Part shown: piece by piece, positions 52,616 through 64,000 of the stretch | How the letters are laid out: every line of letters begins with the position of its first letter | Position numbering within the stretch: the first letter of the stretch is position 1 | DNA from: Sphingomonadales bacterium | GTDB taxonomy: Bacteria; Pseudomonadota; Alphaproteobacteria; Sphingomonadales; Sphingomonadaceae | Reading direction: 5' to 3' | DNA: 64,000 nucleotides | Assembly: GCA_027486895.1 (NCBI GenBank) | Contig: JAIXOE010000037.1 | Coordinates: forward strand, 62,001-126,000 | Made by a program: the position numbers and the translations under genes | The notes under the pieces: generated by a model | What the model was told of the DNA's origin: nothing | What the model saw: the letters and a program-made list of their open reading frames with translations, nothing else | Databases searched by the model: none

Positions 52616-54021
52616 CCAAGCACCGGAATGGCAAAATAGCCAAGCGGTGAATTGGCCGCGGCAAGAATTCCACCCGTCCACACAAGCACCTTGTCATCGC
52701 TTTCCGCAATAACATCGGCTGCATCATCGAAATACATGACTTTGACGACCTTCAGATAATAGAACGCGCCAATAACCGAAGCGGCGATACCGATGACAGC
52801 CAGTGGCAGCAAGCCAGCAGCGACAGCGGCATTGAATACCACCAACTTACCCCAGAAGCCGAACAATGGCGGAATGCCAGCGAGGCTGAACATGAAGATA
52901 GCGAATGCTGCCGCAAGCGCGGGGCGGGTCTTTGACAAGCCAGCGATATCGGCAAATTCTTCCCGATAGCTTCCGTCTTTGTCCTTCAGTTGCATCAGGC
53001 AGACGAAGCTGCCCAGTGTCATGACAACATAGATGGTCAGGTACACAAGCATAGCGGCGATGCCCTGTTCCGTTCCAGTCGCCAAACCGATCAGGATGAA
53101 GCCAACATTGTTGATGGAGCTATACGCCATAAGGCGCTTCAGATTTTGCTGACCGATTGCGCCGACTGCGCCGATGATGATCGACATCAACGCAACGGCA
53201 ATAATGATTTGCTGCCAGACAAGAATTTGCGAGCCAAATGCCTCAAGCACAATGCGCATTAACAAAGCCATGGCTGCAACTTTTGGCGCGCTTGCAAAAA
53301 ATGCGGTGACGGGCGTTGGCGCACCTTCGTAGACGTCAGGCGTCCACATATGGAACGGGGCGGCACTAATTTTGAACGCCAAACCGGACAGAATGAATAC
53401 GATGCCAAATATAAGGCCAAGGCCGACTTCCTTGTCCATCGCAACGCCGATTGCTGCGAAGCTTGTCGACCCAGCAAAACCATAAACCAGCGATGCGCCA
53501 AAAAGCAGCATACCGCTCGCTAAGCCGCCCAAGACGAAATATTTCAGGCCGGCTTCAGCTGAACGGCCATCCGAGCGAACAAAGCTTGCAAGGACGTAAG
53601 CCGAAAGGCTCTGAAGTTCTAAACCGATATATAATGAAATCAGATCGGTCGCCGATACCATCACGCCCATGCCAATGCACGAAAGCAAGATAAGAACCGG
53701 GTACTCAGCGCGCATCGCGCCAGCCTTCTCCAAGAAACGCGGCGCAATCATCAACGAAACCGCTGCAGCAATGTAAATCAGTAATTTGGAGAAATTGCCG
53801 AAAGCATCATTCACCATCAAACCGTCGAATGCCGATGAATTGGACCCCGAACCAAGAGAATTGACAGTCAGAGCGGCGGCCGCGGCAAGTGCAGCGACAG
53901 CCAATATGCTGATCAAGCGTCCAGCCTGATCCATCCACGCAGCCAACAACAGCAAAAAAAGCGCCGAGAAGCTGAGAATGATCTCGGGACGTACCAAGGA
54001 GAGAGAAGCGTTAAGTTCCAT
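52579..54021 (-). CDS. nuoN: NADH-quinone oxidoreductase subunit N
   Basis: SLYIGLELQSLSAYVLASF, LKYFVLGGLASGMLLFGASLVYG, LMAYSSINNVGFILIG. Confidence 0.97.
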   Translation of the reverse strand: MELNASLSLVRPEIILSFSALFLLLLAAWMDQAGRLISILAVAALAAAAALTVNSLGSGSNSSAFDGLMVNDAFGNFSKLLIYIAAAVSLMIAPRFLEKAGAMRAEYPVLILLSCIGMGVMVSATDLISLYIGLELQSLSAYVLASFVRSDGRSAEAGLKYFVLGGLASGMLLFGASLVYGFAGSTSFAAIGVAMDKEVGLGLIFGIVFILSGLAFKISAAPFHMWTPDVYEGAPTPVTAFFASAPKVAAMALLMRIVLEAFGSQILVWQQIIIAVALMSIIIGAVGAIGQQNLKRLMAYSSINNVGFILIGLATGTEQGIAAMLVYLTIYVVMTLGSFVCLMQLKDKDGSYREEFADIAGLSKTRPALAAAFAIFMFSLAGIPPLFGFWGKLVVFNAAVAAGLLPLAVIGIAASVIGAFYYLKVVKVMYFDDAADVIAESDDKVLVWTGGILAAANSPLGYFAIPVLGVWTAVAAKALF

Positions 54022-54023
54022 TA

Positions 54024-55583
54024 TTAATGGCTCCCCTCAGCCACGTCGTTTTTAGGTTCATGAGCAACGCGAAAGCGCGTTGTTGTCGGGTCGACTGCCA
54101 TTAATTTGCTGTCGCCAGATGGAGCTGCCCGTTCAATACGATCGACAATCGTCGCAACATCGCGGCGAATAGGGGCGAGGAAAGTTTCCGGATATACCCC
54201 CATCCACAACACAACGACCGCAATCGGTACGAGCAACCACATTTCGCGACCGCCAATATCCTGCATCGCTGCGGCATCGGCATTGACCTGCGGCCCGAAG
54301 GCTATCCGGCGATACAGATACAACATGTATCCTGCGCCAAGGATGATGCCCGTTGTTGCGATCAGCGTGGCCCATGTGGACACCTTATAGGCACCCGCAA
54401 GGCTCAGAAATTCTCCGACAAACCCGCTGGTACCGGGCAACCCTACGCTGGCCATGGTAAACAGCATGAACAGCAATGCATATTTGGGCATATTCACGCT
54501 GATGCCGCCATAACGGCTGATTTCACGTGTATGCAGACGGTCGTATATGACACCCACACAAAGGAAGAGCGCGCCCGAAACCAAACCGTGGCTGAGCATC
54601 ACGATAATTGCGCCTTCAATACCCTGCTGGTTGAATGTGAAGAGCCCGACCGTCACAATCGCCATGTGGGCGACCGACGAATATGCAATCAGCTTCTTCA
54701 TGTCCTGCTGCACCAACGCAACGAGCGACGTGTACACGACCGCGACCATCGATAGGCCAAACACCAACGGAATGAAGTTTGCGCTGGCCTCCGGGAACAT
54801 CGGCAACGAGAAACGCAGGAAACCGTAACCACCCATTTTTAGCAAGACGCCAGCCAAAATCACTGAGCCCGCAGTTGGGGCCTGAACGTGCGCATCAGGA
54901 AGCCATGTATGCACCGGCCACATCGGCATCTTCACGGCAAAGGACGCAAAGAATGCCAGCCACAACAACGTCTGTGCCTGTGCAGGAAAATCGGTGTTGA
55001 GCAATGTTGGAATGTCTGCGGTGCCCGCAAACTGGATCATCCACAACATCGCGATCAGCATCACGACGGACCCAAGCAACGTGTACAAGAAGAATTTGTA
55101 CGATGCGTAAATGCGGTCCTGACCACCCCAGATACCGATGATGAGGTACATCGGGATCAAGCCAGCTTCGAAGAAGATGTAGAACAGCAGCAAGTCCTGC
55201 GCTGCGAACACGCCAATCATCAGCGTTTCCATCAGCAGGAAGGCCGCCATATATTCGCCAACACGCTTTTGGATCGTATTCCAGCTTGCGCCGATGCAAA
55301 TCGGCATCAGGAACACGGACAGCATGATGAGCGTCAACGAGATACCGTCAATGCCAAGCTTCCATCCAATGGGACCGAACAGCTGCGCACTCTCAGTAAA
55401 CTGCCACTGCGCTCCAGCGGGATCATAGCTCATCCAAAGCAGCACGCCGAGGATTAGGTTGCCAAGGGTAGCAGTGAGCGCAATCGTACGCGCCAATTCC
55501 GCACGAACGAACAAGCACAATGCAGCAGCCACCATCGGAATGGCCAACATGATGGAAAGGACAGGAATATCCGCGACGTTCAT
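54024..55583 (-). CDS. nuoM: NADH-quinone oxidoreductase subunit M
   Basis: FEAGLIPMYLIIGIWGG, WLPDAHVQAPTAGSVILAGVLLKMGGYG, LIAYSSVAHMAIVT. Confidence 0.97.
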   Translation of the reverse strand: MNVADIPVLSIMLAIPMVAAALCLFVRAELARTIALTATLGNLILGVLLWMSYDPAGAQWQFTESAQLFGPIGWKLGIDGISLTLIMLSVFLMPICIGASWNTIQKRVGEYMAAFLLMETLMIGVFAAQDLLLFYIFFEAGLIPMYLIIGIWGGQDRIYASYKFFLYTLLGSVVMLIAMLWMIQFAGTADIPTLLNTDFPAQAQTLLWLAFFASFAVKMPMWPVHTWLPDAHVQAPTAGSVILAGVLLKMGGYGFLRFSLPMFPEASANFIPLVFGLSMVAVVYTSLVALVQQDMKKLIAYSSVAHMAIVTVGLFTFNQQGIEGAIIVMLSHGLVSGALFLCVGVIYDRLHTREISRYGGISVNMPKYALLFMLFTMASVGLPGTSGFVGEFLSLAGAYKVSTWATLIATTGIILGAGYMLYLYRRIAFGPQVNADAAAMQDIGGREMWLLVPIAVVVLWMGVYPETFLAPIRRDVATIVDRIERAAPSGDSKLMAVDPTTTRFRVAHEPKNDVAEGSH

Positions 55584-57634
55584 TATGTTCTCACCATCAT
55601 CCAGCTAACCGCTGAGACAAGTCCCAGAAGCATCACCAGCGCATATGTATAAAGATAACCCGACTGCATTTTAACGGCCAGCTTACTGCCAAAGGAAACG
55701 ACTGCAGCCGAACCATTTGGTCCAAACCGGTCAATAATACCGATATCGCCCTGCTTCCAGAACAGGCGGCCGAACCAGAAGGCGGGCCGGATAAACACCG
55801 CATTATACAGCTCGTCAAAATACCATTTGTTGAGGAAGAAACGGTACAAAGGTGCAAATGCCGAAGCTAAACGCTGCGGCGCATCCTTTGACTGCTGATA
55901 CATCAAATAGGCAACCACTAGGCCAGTCAGCATGGCCACTGTCGACGACAGCTTCACCCACAACGGGACCTCATGCATCGCATGCATCAAATGTTCATTG
56001 AAGAACAACGTGCTGTTCGCCCAGAATGCCTTGCCCGTTTCGGCTTCAATGAATCCGCCATGGAATGCAAAGCCCGCGAACACCGCGCCCAATGTCAGCA
56101 CGCCCAATGGAATGAGCATCGACAGCGGACTTTCATGCGGATGGTAACCACCGGTGCCCTCACCGTGCGCATGTTTAGCATGACCATGGCCATCACTCTC
56201 ATGCGCCGGCTCGTCATGTACGGCATGGTCATGAATCGCATGCTGAATATGCTCGGACTGCGCCCAACGCGGCGTTCCAAAAAATGTCAGGAACATGAGG
56301 CGCCAGCTGTAGAAGCTGGTCAATAGTGCAGCAACGACGCCGATTGTGAACGCATACATGTGATAGGTCGAGTTGCTCGCGAACGCGGCTTCGATGATAG
56401 CGTCTTTGGAATAGAACCCAGCCAACCCGCCAACACCGACAATGCCAACGCCCGTAATCGCCAATGTGCCCGCCATCATCGCCCAGAAGGTCAACGGGAT
56501 ATGTTTCCGAAGACCGCCGTAATAACGCATGTCCTGCTCATGATGCATCGCGTGAATAACTGAGCCAGCACCTAAGAACAGCAACGCCTTAAAGAAAGCG
56601 TGTGTGAACAGATGGAACATCGCTGCTCCATATGCGCCCGAACCCGCTGCAAAGAACATGTAGCCAAGCTGCGAGCAGGTCGAATACGCAATGACGCGCT
56701 TGATGTCCGTTTGCACCAAACCAACGGTTGCTGCAAAAATCGCAGTTGTCGCGCCGACTATCGTCACCACGTTGAGCGCGAACTGGCTTGTCTCAAACAA
56801 TGGCGACAAGCGGCAGACCATGAACACGCCAGCGGTAACCATTGTCGCAGCGTGGATCAGCGCTGACACAGGCGTAGGGCCTTCCATCGCGTCGGGTAGC
56901 CAAGTGTGAAGACCCAACTGCGCAGATTTACCCATCGCACCGATGAACAACAATATGCACAGCAAGCTCATGGTGTCGACGCGCATGCCAAGGAAGCCAA
57001 TGCTTGAGCCAACCTTGTCCGGTGCAGCAGCCAAAATTTCCGGGATGGAAACTGTGCCGAACAGCCAGAACACACCGAATATACCAAGCATGAAGCCAAG
57101 GTCACCAACGCGGTTCACGACAAATGCCTTGATTGCGGCGGCGTTTGCGCTTGGCTTTTTATACCAGAAACCAATCAGCAGATAAGACGCGAGACCAACG
57201 CCTTCCCATCCAAAGAACATTTGAACGAGATTGTTGGCGGTCACGAGCATCAACATCGCGAAAGTGAACAGCGACAGGTACGCAAAAAAGCGCGGTTGAT
57301 CAGGGTCTTCCTCCATATAGCCCCAGCTATACAAATGGACGAGTGCGGAAACCGTGGTGATAACCACCAGCATGACCGCAGTCAGCGCATCAACACGCAG
57401 TTCCCAATCAAATGACAAATCACCCGATTGGACCCAGTTCATCACCGGCGCGACATACGCAGTTTCACTGCCGTTGAGAAATCCGATGAAGATGGGCCAA
57501 CTCAGCAAAGACGCAGTGAACAGGCCCGCTGTGGTGATTGTCTTGGACGCAACCGCGCCAATGAAGCGTTGGCCAAGACCAGCAACGAGCGCTGCCAAAA
57601 GCGGCAGGAAAACAATGATATGGATCGAAGTCAC
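55583..57634 (-). CDS. nuoL: NADH-quinone oxidoreductase subunit L
   Basis: [65 protein letters not shown]. Confidence 0.97.
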   Translation of the reverse strand: MTSIHIIVFLPLLAALVAGLGQRFIGAVASKTITTAGLFTASLLSWPIFIGFLNGSETAYVAPVMNWVQSGDLSFDWELRVDALTAVMLVVITTVSALVHLYSWGYMEEDPDQPRFFAYLSLFTFAMLMLVTANNLVQMFFGWEGVGLASYLLIGFWYKKPSANAAAIKAFVVNRVGDLGFMLGIFGVFWLFGTVSIPEILAAAPDKVGSSIGFLGMRVDTMSLLCILLFIGAMGKSAQLGLHTWLPDAMEGPTPVSALIHAATMVTAGVFMVCRLSPLFETSQFALNVVTIVGATTAIFAATVGLVQTDIKRVIAYSTCSQLGYMFFAAGSGAYGAAMFHLFTHAFFKALLFLGAGSVIHAMHHEQDMRYYGGLRKHIPLTFWAMMAGTLAITGVGIVGVGGLAGFYSKDAIIEAAFASNSTYHMYAFTIGVVAALLTSFYSWRLMFLTFFGTPRWAQSEHIQHAIHDHAVHDEPAHESDGHGHAKHAHGEGTGGYHPHESPLSMLIPLGVLTLGAVFAGFAFHGGFIEAETGKAFWANSTLFFNEHLMHAMHEVPLWVKLSSTVAMLTGLVVAYLMYQQSKDAPQRLASAFAPLYRFFLNKWYFDELYNAVFIRPAFWFGRLFWKQGDIGIIDRFGPNGSAAVVSFGSKLAVKMQSGYLYTYALVMLLGLVSAVSWMMVRT

Positions 57635-57640
57635 TGGATG

Positions 57641-57946
57641 TTATCCCTTCATCCGATTGACATCGTCAACCGCAATGGTGCCCCGGCCACGGAAGTAGAT
57701 GACCAAAATAGCAAGGCCAATGGCCGCTTCACCAGCAGCCACAGTCAACACGAACATCGCAAAAATCTGGCCTGTAAGGTCGCCAAGAAAGACGCTGAAC
57801 GCGACAAGGTTGATGTTTACTGCCAGCAATATCAACTCAATCGCCATCAAAATGATGATCACGTTTTTGCGGTTCAGGAAAATGCCCAGCACACCCATGA
57901 CAAACAGAATGCTGCTGACCACAAGATAATGTTCGATACCAATCAC
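57641..57946 (-). CDS. nuoK: NADH-quinone oxidoreductase subunit K
   Basis: [37 protein letters not shown]. Confidence 0.96.
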   Translation of the reverse strand: MIGIEHYLVVSSILFVMGVLGIFLNRKNVIIILMAIELILLAVNINLVAFSVFLGDLTGQIFAMFVLTVAAGEAAIGLAILVIYFRGRGTIAVDDVNRMKG

Positions 57947-58563
57947 AACTCGATCCCCTGCCCTACCGGTTGATTGACGTTGCGCGTCGCGTCTTCGGGA
58001 CGGCGCTGTACCTGGCTGCTGATGCTTTGGCCTCGGGTGCCATGGCTCTTACGATGCGTAAGAACGATCGCGCCCACCATTGCCACCAACAAGATCAAGC
58101 CCGCAGTTTCAAACATGAAAACATATTTGCTGTAAAGAAGGGCACCGACAGCCTCGATATTGGGAACAGCAGCCGAAACGGTAGCTGAGCCAGCCTCTGG
58201 CGTGCCAAGTGTGACGGCACCAGCCTGATAAGCGCCAATGCCAAGCACGAGTTCAGCGGCGAGAACAACCGCAAGCAACAAACCCAATGGCACGTTTTTC
58301 ACGAAGCCCGCGCGCAGTTCGGCGAAATCAATGTCGAGCATCATCACAACAAACAGGAACAGTACGGCGACGGCGCCCACATAAACAATGACGAGCAGCA
58401 TCGCGATAAATTCTGCGCCGATTAGGACCATGAGGCCGGCGGCGTTAAAGAACGCGACGATCAGCCAAAGCACGCTGTGCACTGGGTTGCGCGCAAAGAT
58501 GACCATCGCGGCAGACGCGATAACAATGCTTGCGAAAATATAGAATGAGACGAGTTGGATCAC
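57943..58563 (-). CDS. nuoJ: NADH-quinone oxidoreductase subunit J
   Basis: [52 protein letters not shown]. Confidence 0.96.
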   Translation of the reverse strand: MIQLVSFYIFASIVIASAAMVIFARNPVHSVLWLIVAFFNAAGLMVLIGAEFIAMLLVIVYVGAVAVLFLFVVMMLDIDFAELRAGFVKNVPLGLLLAVVLAAELVLGIGAYQAGAVTLGTPEAGSATVSAAVPNIEAVGALLYSKYVFMFETAGLILLVAMVGAIVLTHRKSHGTRGQSISSQVQRRPEDATRNVNQPVGQGIEL

Positions 58564-58575
58564 GATGGGCCGCCC

Positions 58576-59064
58576 TTAACGATAGGGTGCATCGGCGGCA
58601 AGGTTCGCGGCGATTGCCCGTTCCCATTTCGCGCCGTTGTCGAGGAGCTTGGCCTTGTCATAGAACAATTCCTCGCGAGTTTCGGTAGCAAATTCGAGGT
58701 TTGGCCCCTCGACGATCGCATCCACGGGGCAAGCTTCTTGGCAGAAACCGCAATAAATGCACTTCGTCATGTCGATGTCGTAGCGCGTGGTGCGGCGGCT
58801 GCCGTCTTCGCGTGGTTCTGACTCGATCGTGATCGCCAATGCCGGACATACTGCTTCACACAGCTTGCAAGCGATGCAGCGCTCTTCACCATTGGGATAA
58901 CGCCGCAAAGCATGCTCACCGCGAAAACGCGGGCTCAACGGGTTCTTCTCGAACGGATAGTTGATCGTCGCCTTTGGCTTGAAGAAATATTGCAAGGTCA
59001 GCCAGTGCGCCTTGACGAATTCCCACAGAGTAAAGGTTTTTATGAGATGCGCGATGGTGGTCAT
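58576..59064 (-). CDS. nuoI: NADH-quinone oxidoreductase subunit I
   Basis: Two 4Fe-4S motifs [13 protein letters not shown] and [16 protein letters not shown]. Confidence 0.97.
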   Translation of the reverse strand: MTTIAHLIKTFTLWEFVKAHWLTLQYFFKPKATINYPFEKNPLSPRFRGEHALRRYPNGEERCIACKLCEAVCPALAITIESEPREDGSRRTTRYDIDMTKCIYCGFCQEACPVDAIVEGPNLEFATETREELFYDKAKLLDNGAKWERAIAANLAADAPYR

Positions 59065-60107
59065 GCGAAATGTCCTGTGAACATAAGATAGCCGCTCACC
59101 AGAAAGACCCAGAACAGCGAGATTGGCAGGAACACTTTCCAGCCCAGACGCATCAATTGGTCATAGCGGTAACGCGGAACAGTCGCCTTCACCCAAGCGA
59201 AGATGAAGAACATCAAAAGAATTTTGGCGAAGAACCAAATGATGCCGGGAACGGCATAAAGTGGCGCCCAATCCACTGGCGGCAAATACCCACCCCAAAA
59301 CAGGATGGCGTTCAGCGCGCACATCAGGAGCACGTTGGCGTATTCGCCCAACCAGAACAGCGCAAACGCCATCGACGAATATTCGGTCTGGTAACCGGCA
59401 ACCAATTCGCTCTCTGCCTCGGTCAAATCAAACGGTGCACGCGCTGTTTCTGCCATGGAACTGATGAGGAACATCACCGCAATCGGGAACAGCAACGGGT
59501 TGAATGCATAAGCATTGATAAAGCCGAAGATGTGGCCGCGCTGTGCTTCAACAATGCCACCAACATTGAAGGTGCCTGCCCACAAAACGATGCAGATAAG
59601 GATAAAGCCAATCGAGACCTCATAGGAAATCATCTGCGCAGCAGCGCGCATGGCCGAATAGAAAGGATATTTCGAGTTGGAAGCCCAGCCCGCAATAACA
59701 ACGCCATACACACCCAGACTGCTGATCGCGAGAATGTAGAGCAAGCCAACGTTGATGTTGGATAGCACAACGCCGTCCGCAAAAGGTATAACCGCCCATG
59801 CCATCAAAGCGACGGTGAAGGTAATGATTGGCGCAATCAGGAAAAGTCCGCGGTTCGACGCGCTTGGAATGATTGTTTCCTGTAGGAATACTTTGAGGCC
59901 GTCAGCGAACGACTGTAGAATACCAAAAGGACCAACGACGTTAGGGCCTTTGCGAAGGGCAAAAGCTGCCCACAATTTACGTTCGGAGTAAATGATGAGC
60001 GCAACAGCCAGCATCAGCGGAAACGCGATGAGCAATATGCCTGCAATGGTCGCCGTGAACCATGCCGCTTCGTAAGACATGCCGAGGTTTTGGAAGAAGG
60101 AGGTCAT
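59061..60107 (-). CDS. nuoH: NADH-quinone oxidoreductase subunit H
   Basis: [66 protein letters not shown]. Confidence 0.97.
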   Translation of the reverse strand: MTSFFQNLGMSYEAAWFTATIAGILLIAFPLMLAVALIIYSERKLWAAFALRKGPNVVGPFGILQSFADGLKVFLQETIIPSASNRGLFLIAPIITFTVALMAWAVIPFADGVVLSNINVGLLYILAISSLGVYGVVIAGWASNSKYPFYSAMRAAAQMISYEVSIGFILICIVLWAGTFNVGGIVEAQRGHIFGFINAYAFNPLLFPIAVMFLISSMAETARAPFDLTEAESELVAGYQTEYSSMAFALFWLGEYANVLLMCALNAILFWGGYLPPVDWAPLYAVPGIIWFFAKILLMFFIFAWVKATVPRYRYDQLMRLGWKVFLPISLFWVFLVSGYLMFTGHFA

Positions 60108-62104
60108 TCCGCTGCCTCCAGATATTGCGTGCCGTGAACGAGTTCTGCCGAGCATTTCTGCATCGTCTCCGACGCACGACATATGGCATTGGTCAGATAG
60201 AAATCCTTAATCGGATAATCGGCGATCTTGCCACTTACAGTTGAAGGCAATGTGGGTTCGGACCAGCCATAATCGGCAAGGCCTTCGACGCCTAATGCCG
60301 GAACAGCTTTGAACATTTCAACGCGGAGCGCTTCAAGGCTATCAAACGGTAGGCGCTTGCCAAGCACATCCGACAATGCGCGGAATATCGCCCAATCTTC
60401 GCGTGCATCGCCGGGTGGGAACACCGCACGCTCACCGCGTTGCACGCGGCCTTCGAGATTTACATATGTGCCGGATTTTTCGCTATATGCTGCGCCTGGC
60501 AAAATGACGTCTGCGTGATGCGCGCCATTGTCGCCATGGTGGCCGACGTAAACTTTGAAGCTACCCGCAAACAGGCTGTAGTCGGCCTCATCAGCGGCCA
60601 AGAAGAATGCCAGTTTTGGCTTCTTCGCAGCCAAGGTTTTGATGCCTCCATCATGCGCATAGCCGAGCATCAGTCCACCCATCCGCGCTGCGGCGAAGTG
60701 CAAGACGTTGAAGCCATTCCAGCCATCACGGACGAGCTTATACTTCTTGGCAAACGCCAATGCCGCGCCATGAACGCCTTCGTAACGAAGCGCGCCACCA
60801 CCAACAATAATCGCAGGGCGTTCTGCCGTCTTCAATGCATCAGCAAGTGCCTTTGGCGCCTTGGCCAGCACGCTCAAATCATCGCCGAGCCATTCGACCT
60901 TATAGGTTAGGTCGGTGACTGGCCCGATCGCAAAGACCTTCGCACCGCGCTTGCGGATTGCTTTTTGAATACGCGAGTTCACCAAAGGTGCTTCGCGCCG
61001 CAAATCGCTACCCACCAGCAGGATTACGTCAGCATTTTCGATGCCAGCAATCGTACTGTTGAAGTTTACCGCGCTCAGGCTCGACGTGTCATAGGCAAGA
61101 CCGGTTTGACGGCCCTCAAGCATCGACGAACCTGCAAGTGCACGCGCGGCATACATGGTTTCGCAATCAACCTGATCACCCGCGATTACCGCAGCATCGC
61201 CGGACCAACTGGCCTTGATTGCGTCAAACGCTTCTGTCCAGCTTGCTGCCACGAGCTTTCCGTCTCTGCGGATATATGGCTTGTCCAAACGACGATGCGT
61301 GAGACCATCAACCGCATGGCGTGTCTTATCCGACGCCCATTCTTCGTTCACGTCGTCGTTGATGCGCGGCAGTGCCCGCAATACAGCCCTGCCCCGACTA
61401 TCGAGGCGAATGTTGGTGCCGACCGCGTCCATCACATCAATGCTTGGCGTCTTCTTCAATTCCCATGGGCGCGCTTCGAAAGCATAAGGTTTCGACGTCA
61501 GCGCACCGACAGGGCAAAGATCAACAACATTGCCTGAGAGCTCGCTCTGCATCGCGTGCTCAAGGTAGGTCGTAATCTGCATGTTTTCGCCGCGACCGAT
61601 CGCACCGACTTCTTCGATGCCAGCGACTTCTTCGGCAAAACGAACGCAGCGGGTGCACTGGATGCAACGCGTCATCGCTGTCTTAACGATGGGACCCATA
61701 TATTTTTCGGTTACCGCACGCTTATTCTCTTCGAAACGCGATGCGCCACGCCCATAAGCAACGCTTTGGTCTTGCAGGTCACACTCACCGCCCTGATCGC
61801 AAATAGGGCAATCGAGCGGGTGGTTGATGAGCAGGAACTCCATCACGCCCTCACGCGCCTTTTTGACCATAGGCGTGTCAGTGCGAATAATTTGACCTTC
61901 TGTTGCGGGCAATGCGCACGATGCCTGCGGCTTTGGCGGACCCGGTGCAACCTCGACCAGGCACATGCGGCAGTTGCCAGCGATGGACAGCCGCTCGTGA
62001 TAGCAAAAGCGAGGAATTTCCTTGCCCGCCATCTCGCAAGCCTGAAGCACAGTGGCCCCTGCAGGAACTTCGAGTTCTAGACCGTCTACGGTAACTTTAG
62101 GCAT
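60104..62104 (-). CDS. nuoG: NADH-quinone oxidoreductase subunit G
   Basis: MPKVTVDGLELEVPAGATVLQACE, CPICDQGGECDLQDQSVAYG, CIQCTRCVRF. Confidence 0.97.
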   Translation of the reverse strand: MPKVTVDGLELEVPAGATVLQACEMAGKEIPRFCYHERLSIAGNCRMCLVEVAPGPPKPQASCALPATEGQIIRTDTPMVKKAREGVMEFLLINHPLDCPICDQGGECDLQDQSVAYGRGASRFEENKRAVTEKYMGPIVKTAMTRCIQCTRCVRFAEEVAGIEEVGAIGRGENMQITTYLEHAMQSELSGNVVDLCPVGALTSKPYAFEARPWELKKTPSIDVMDAVGTNIRLDSRGRAVLRALPRINDDVNEEWASDKTRHAVDGLTHRRLDKPYIRRDGKLVAASWTEAFDAIKASWSGDAAVIAGDQVDCETMYAARALAGSSMLEGRQTGLAYDTSSLSAVNFNSTIAGIENADVILLVGSDLRREAPLVNSRIQKAIRKRGAKVFAIGPVTDLTYKVEWLGDDLSVLAKAPKALADALKTAERPAIIVGGGALRYEGVHGAALAFAKKYKLVRDGWNGFNVLHFAAARMGGLMLGYAHDGGIKTLAAKKPKLAFFLAADEADYSLFAGSFKVYVGHHGDNGAHHADVILPGAAYSEKSGTYVNLEGRVQRGERAVFPPGDAREDWAIFRALSDVLGKRLPFDSLEALRVEMFKAVPALGVEGLADYGWSEPTLPSTVSGKIADYPIKDFYLTNAICRASETMQKCSAELVHGTQYLEAAE

Positions 62105-62776
62105 TTAATTCTGCCCCTCATTTCTAAGTAAACCGACAACTCCTTCAGCAACCGCGGAACGGACAAATTGGCGGGATAGCCGCAAAGTTTGCCCGGCGGG
62201 AATACATGCGCTGAATGAAGGCGTAAGACCTCTGACGAGGGTTTCCTCACTTGATGAACCCGGTAAGCTGTTTAAAAATTGCACGGAATTGGCCCCTTCT
62301 TTCCGCGCAACACACTCGCCAAATCGTGCGATAGCTATTACCGATACAGCCTCTGGCGCCAAGGGCTGCGTATAGCCTTTCAGATAATCCGGCGAAGCCA
62401 ATCCCGAAAAGTCGATGCGGCCTTGAGACGAGTACAAGCGTTCATAAAGCGCCACGAACAAAGCCCCTCGCAGTAAGCTGCTCGACATGCTTAACTCACC
62501 GGTCGACAAACAGTCCTCGTCCGCGAGGGCCTTAAGGCGGGAACTATATTCTGGGTCTGTTACTACCATCCGAGTGACGACCTGGGCGCGTTCTGGATAT
62601 TTACGCACCACGCATGTACCAAATTCGGCAAGTGTGCGGCTGACTGCTTCAGGTGACGTGCCACGTATCTGCGCAGCCGGACGTTTGATCAACGAACCGG
62701 TTTCCTGCGCAAAGATTGATGCCGACGGCGAGATGGTCAGCGCAACAACGAGCGAAATGGCAAGCGCATGTTTCAT
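62105..62776 (-). CDS. Secreted duplicated-domain protein of unknown function within the nuo operon
   Basis: Signal peptide [24 protein letters not shown]; two repeats around FGTCVVRK...C and FGECVARK...C; ATGA overlap with nuoF. Confidence 0.75.
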   Translation of the reverse strand: MKHALAISLVVALTISPSASIFAQETGSLIKRPAAQIRGTSPEAVSRTLAEFGTCVVRKYPERAQVVTRMVVTDPEYSSRLKALADEDCLSTGELSMSSSLLRGALFVALYERLYSSQGRIDFSGLASPDYLKGYTQPLAPEAVSVIAIARFGECVARKEGANSVQFLNSLPGSSSEETLVRGLTPSFSACIPAGQTLRLSRQFVRSAVAEGVVGLLRNEGQN

Positions 62777-64000
62777 TCCGCTGCCTCCAGCATGTCATCG
62801 CCCTTGGCTTCGTGAATACGCCGCTCCATCTCTGGACGGAAATGCTTGATGAGGCCCTGAATTGGCCACGCAGCTGCGTCGCCAAGCGCACAAATTGTGT
62901 GGCCTTCAACCTGCTTGGTGACGTCGTACAGCGTATCGATGTCGCCAATCTCGGCATTGCCTGTGCGCATCTTTTCCATGACGCGCCACATCCAGCCAGT
63001 GCCTTCGCGGCATGGCGTGCACTGACCGCAGCTTTCGTGCTTGTAGAAATAGGAAAGCCGCGAAATGGCCCGGACGATGTCGGTAGACTTATCCATCACG
63101 ATGACGGCTGCAGTGCCAAGGCCTGAACCGACCTCTTTACAGCCGTCGAAATCTATCGGGACGTCCATCATCATGGCCGCAGGCACCAATGGCACCGATG
63201 AACCGCCTGGGATGACTGCAAGCAGATTGTCCCATCCACCGCGAATGCCACCACAATGCTTTTCGATGAGTTCACGGAATGGGATGCCCATCTCTTCTTC
63301 AACGACGCATGGCTTTTCCACATGGCCCGAAATCTGGAACAGCTTCGTCCCATGGTTATTCTCGCGACCGAAGCTTTTGAACCAAGCTGCGCCACGACGC
63401 AGGATTGTCGGCACAACTGCAATGCTCTCGACATTGTTAACCGTCGTCGGGCAGCCATAGAGGCCAGCGCCTGCCGGGAATGGCGGCTTCAGACGGGGTT
63501 GGCCCTTCTTACCCTCAAGGCTTTCGATCATCGCGGTTTCTTCACCGCAGATATAAGCCCCCGCGCCACGATGGACGAAGACGTCAAAATCATAACCCGA
63601 CTTTGCGGCGTTCTTGCCAAGCAAGCCCGCTGAATAGGCTTCGGCCACTGCCTTTTCGAGGACCTTGGCTTCAAAAATATATTCGCCGCGAATGTAGATA
63701 TACGCCGCACGTGCGCGCATCGCAAAACCGGCGATCAGAGCGCCTTCAATCAGCTTGTGCGGATCATGACGGATGATTTCGCGGTCCTTGCAAGAACCGG
63801 GTTCGGACTCATCGGCGTTGATAACAAGGAAATTAGGCCTCTCGGGCGTCGGCGCTTTGGGCATGAAGCTCCACTTCATACCCGTCGGGAAGCCAGCACC
63901 GCCACGGCCACGGAGACCAGAGGCCTTCACTTCTTCAATGATGGCGTCTTGTCCAGCTTTCATCAGATTGGCAGTTTTGTCCCAATCGCCACGCGCCTGC
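62773..64000 (-). CDS. nuoF: NADH-quinone oxidoreductase subunit F (5' end outside window)
   Basis: [61 protein letters not shown]; frame open to 64000 ([17 protein letters not shown]). Confidence 0.96.
   Translation of the reverse strand, partial: QARGDWDKTANLMKAGQDAIIEEVKASGLRGRGGAGFPTGMKWSFMPKAPTPERPNFLVINADESEPGSCKDREIIRHDPHKLIEGALIAGFAMRARAAYIYIRGEYIFEAKVLEKAVAEAYSAGLLGKNAAKSGYDFDVFVHRGAGAYICGEETAMIESLEGKKGQPRLKPPFPAGAGLYGCPTTVNNVESIAVVPTILRRGAAWFKSFGRENNHGTKLFQISGHVEKPCVVEEEMGIPFRELIEKHCGGIRGGWDNLLAVIPGGSSVPLVPAAMMMDVPIDFDGCKEVGSGLGTAAVIVMDKSTDIVRAISRLSYFYKHESCGQCTPCREGTGWMWRVMEKMRTGNAEIGDIDTLYDVTKQVEGHTICALGDAAAWPIQGLIKHFRPEMERRIHEAKGDDMLEAAE

Noticed and set aside
1-64000. CRISPR arrays, prophage, transposons, toxin-antitoxin or defence genes
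   Set aside because: No repeat arrays, integrases, transposases or phage structural genes were recognised; the region looks like stable chromosomal core.

Overview
The window is a gene-dense chromosomal segment of an alphaproteobacterium, probably order Sphingomonadales judging from protein content and gene neighbourhoods. I found no rRNA, tRNA, CRISPR array, transposase or prophage genes. The housekeeping content includes a polyamine cluster, ilvD, ispE, ETF-QO, dnaE, lolCD, pyrG, secG, tpiA, a ppiD-trpE-trpG-trpD-trpC-moaC-moeA-lexA run, comEC, gltA, rnj, coaX, birA and a nuoF-to-nuoN operon cut by the right edge. The most unusual region is 42.8-49.2 kb. A compact minus-strand operon there encodes a Hpt-like protein whose phospho-accepting His position reads Trp, a two-domain NTase/CDP-alcohol-phosphotransferase-like membrane protein lacking recognisable catalytic motifs, a DUF2336-like protein, and a histidine kinase with an intact ATPase domain but Pro at the H-box His. 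Divergent from it is a two-TM, long coiled-coil protein with TipN-like architecture. I propose this as a candidate undescribed signalling or scaffolding module made largely of pseudoenzymes. Other notable items are a sigma32-type promoter plus ROSE-like RNA thermometer in front of hsp20, an orphan structured RNA with a strong terminator just upstream of it, a terminator hairpin that also contains the Shine-Dalgarno of a MAPEG gene, a UDG-fold protein lacking the catalytic motif, and a secreted duplicated-domain protein inserted in the nuo operon. All family calls come from motif recognition by eye; no searches were run.
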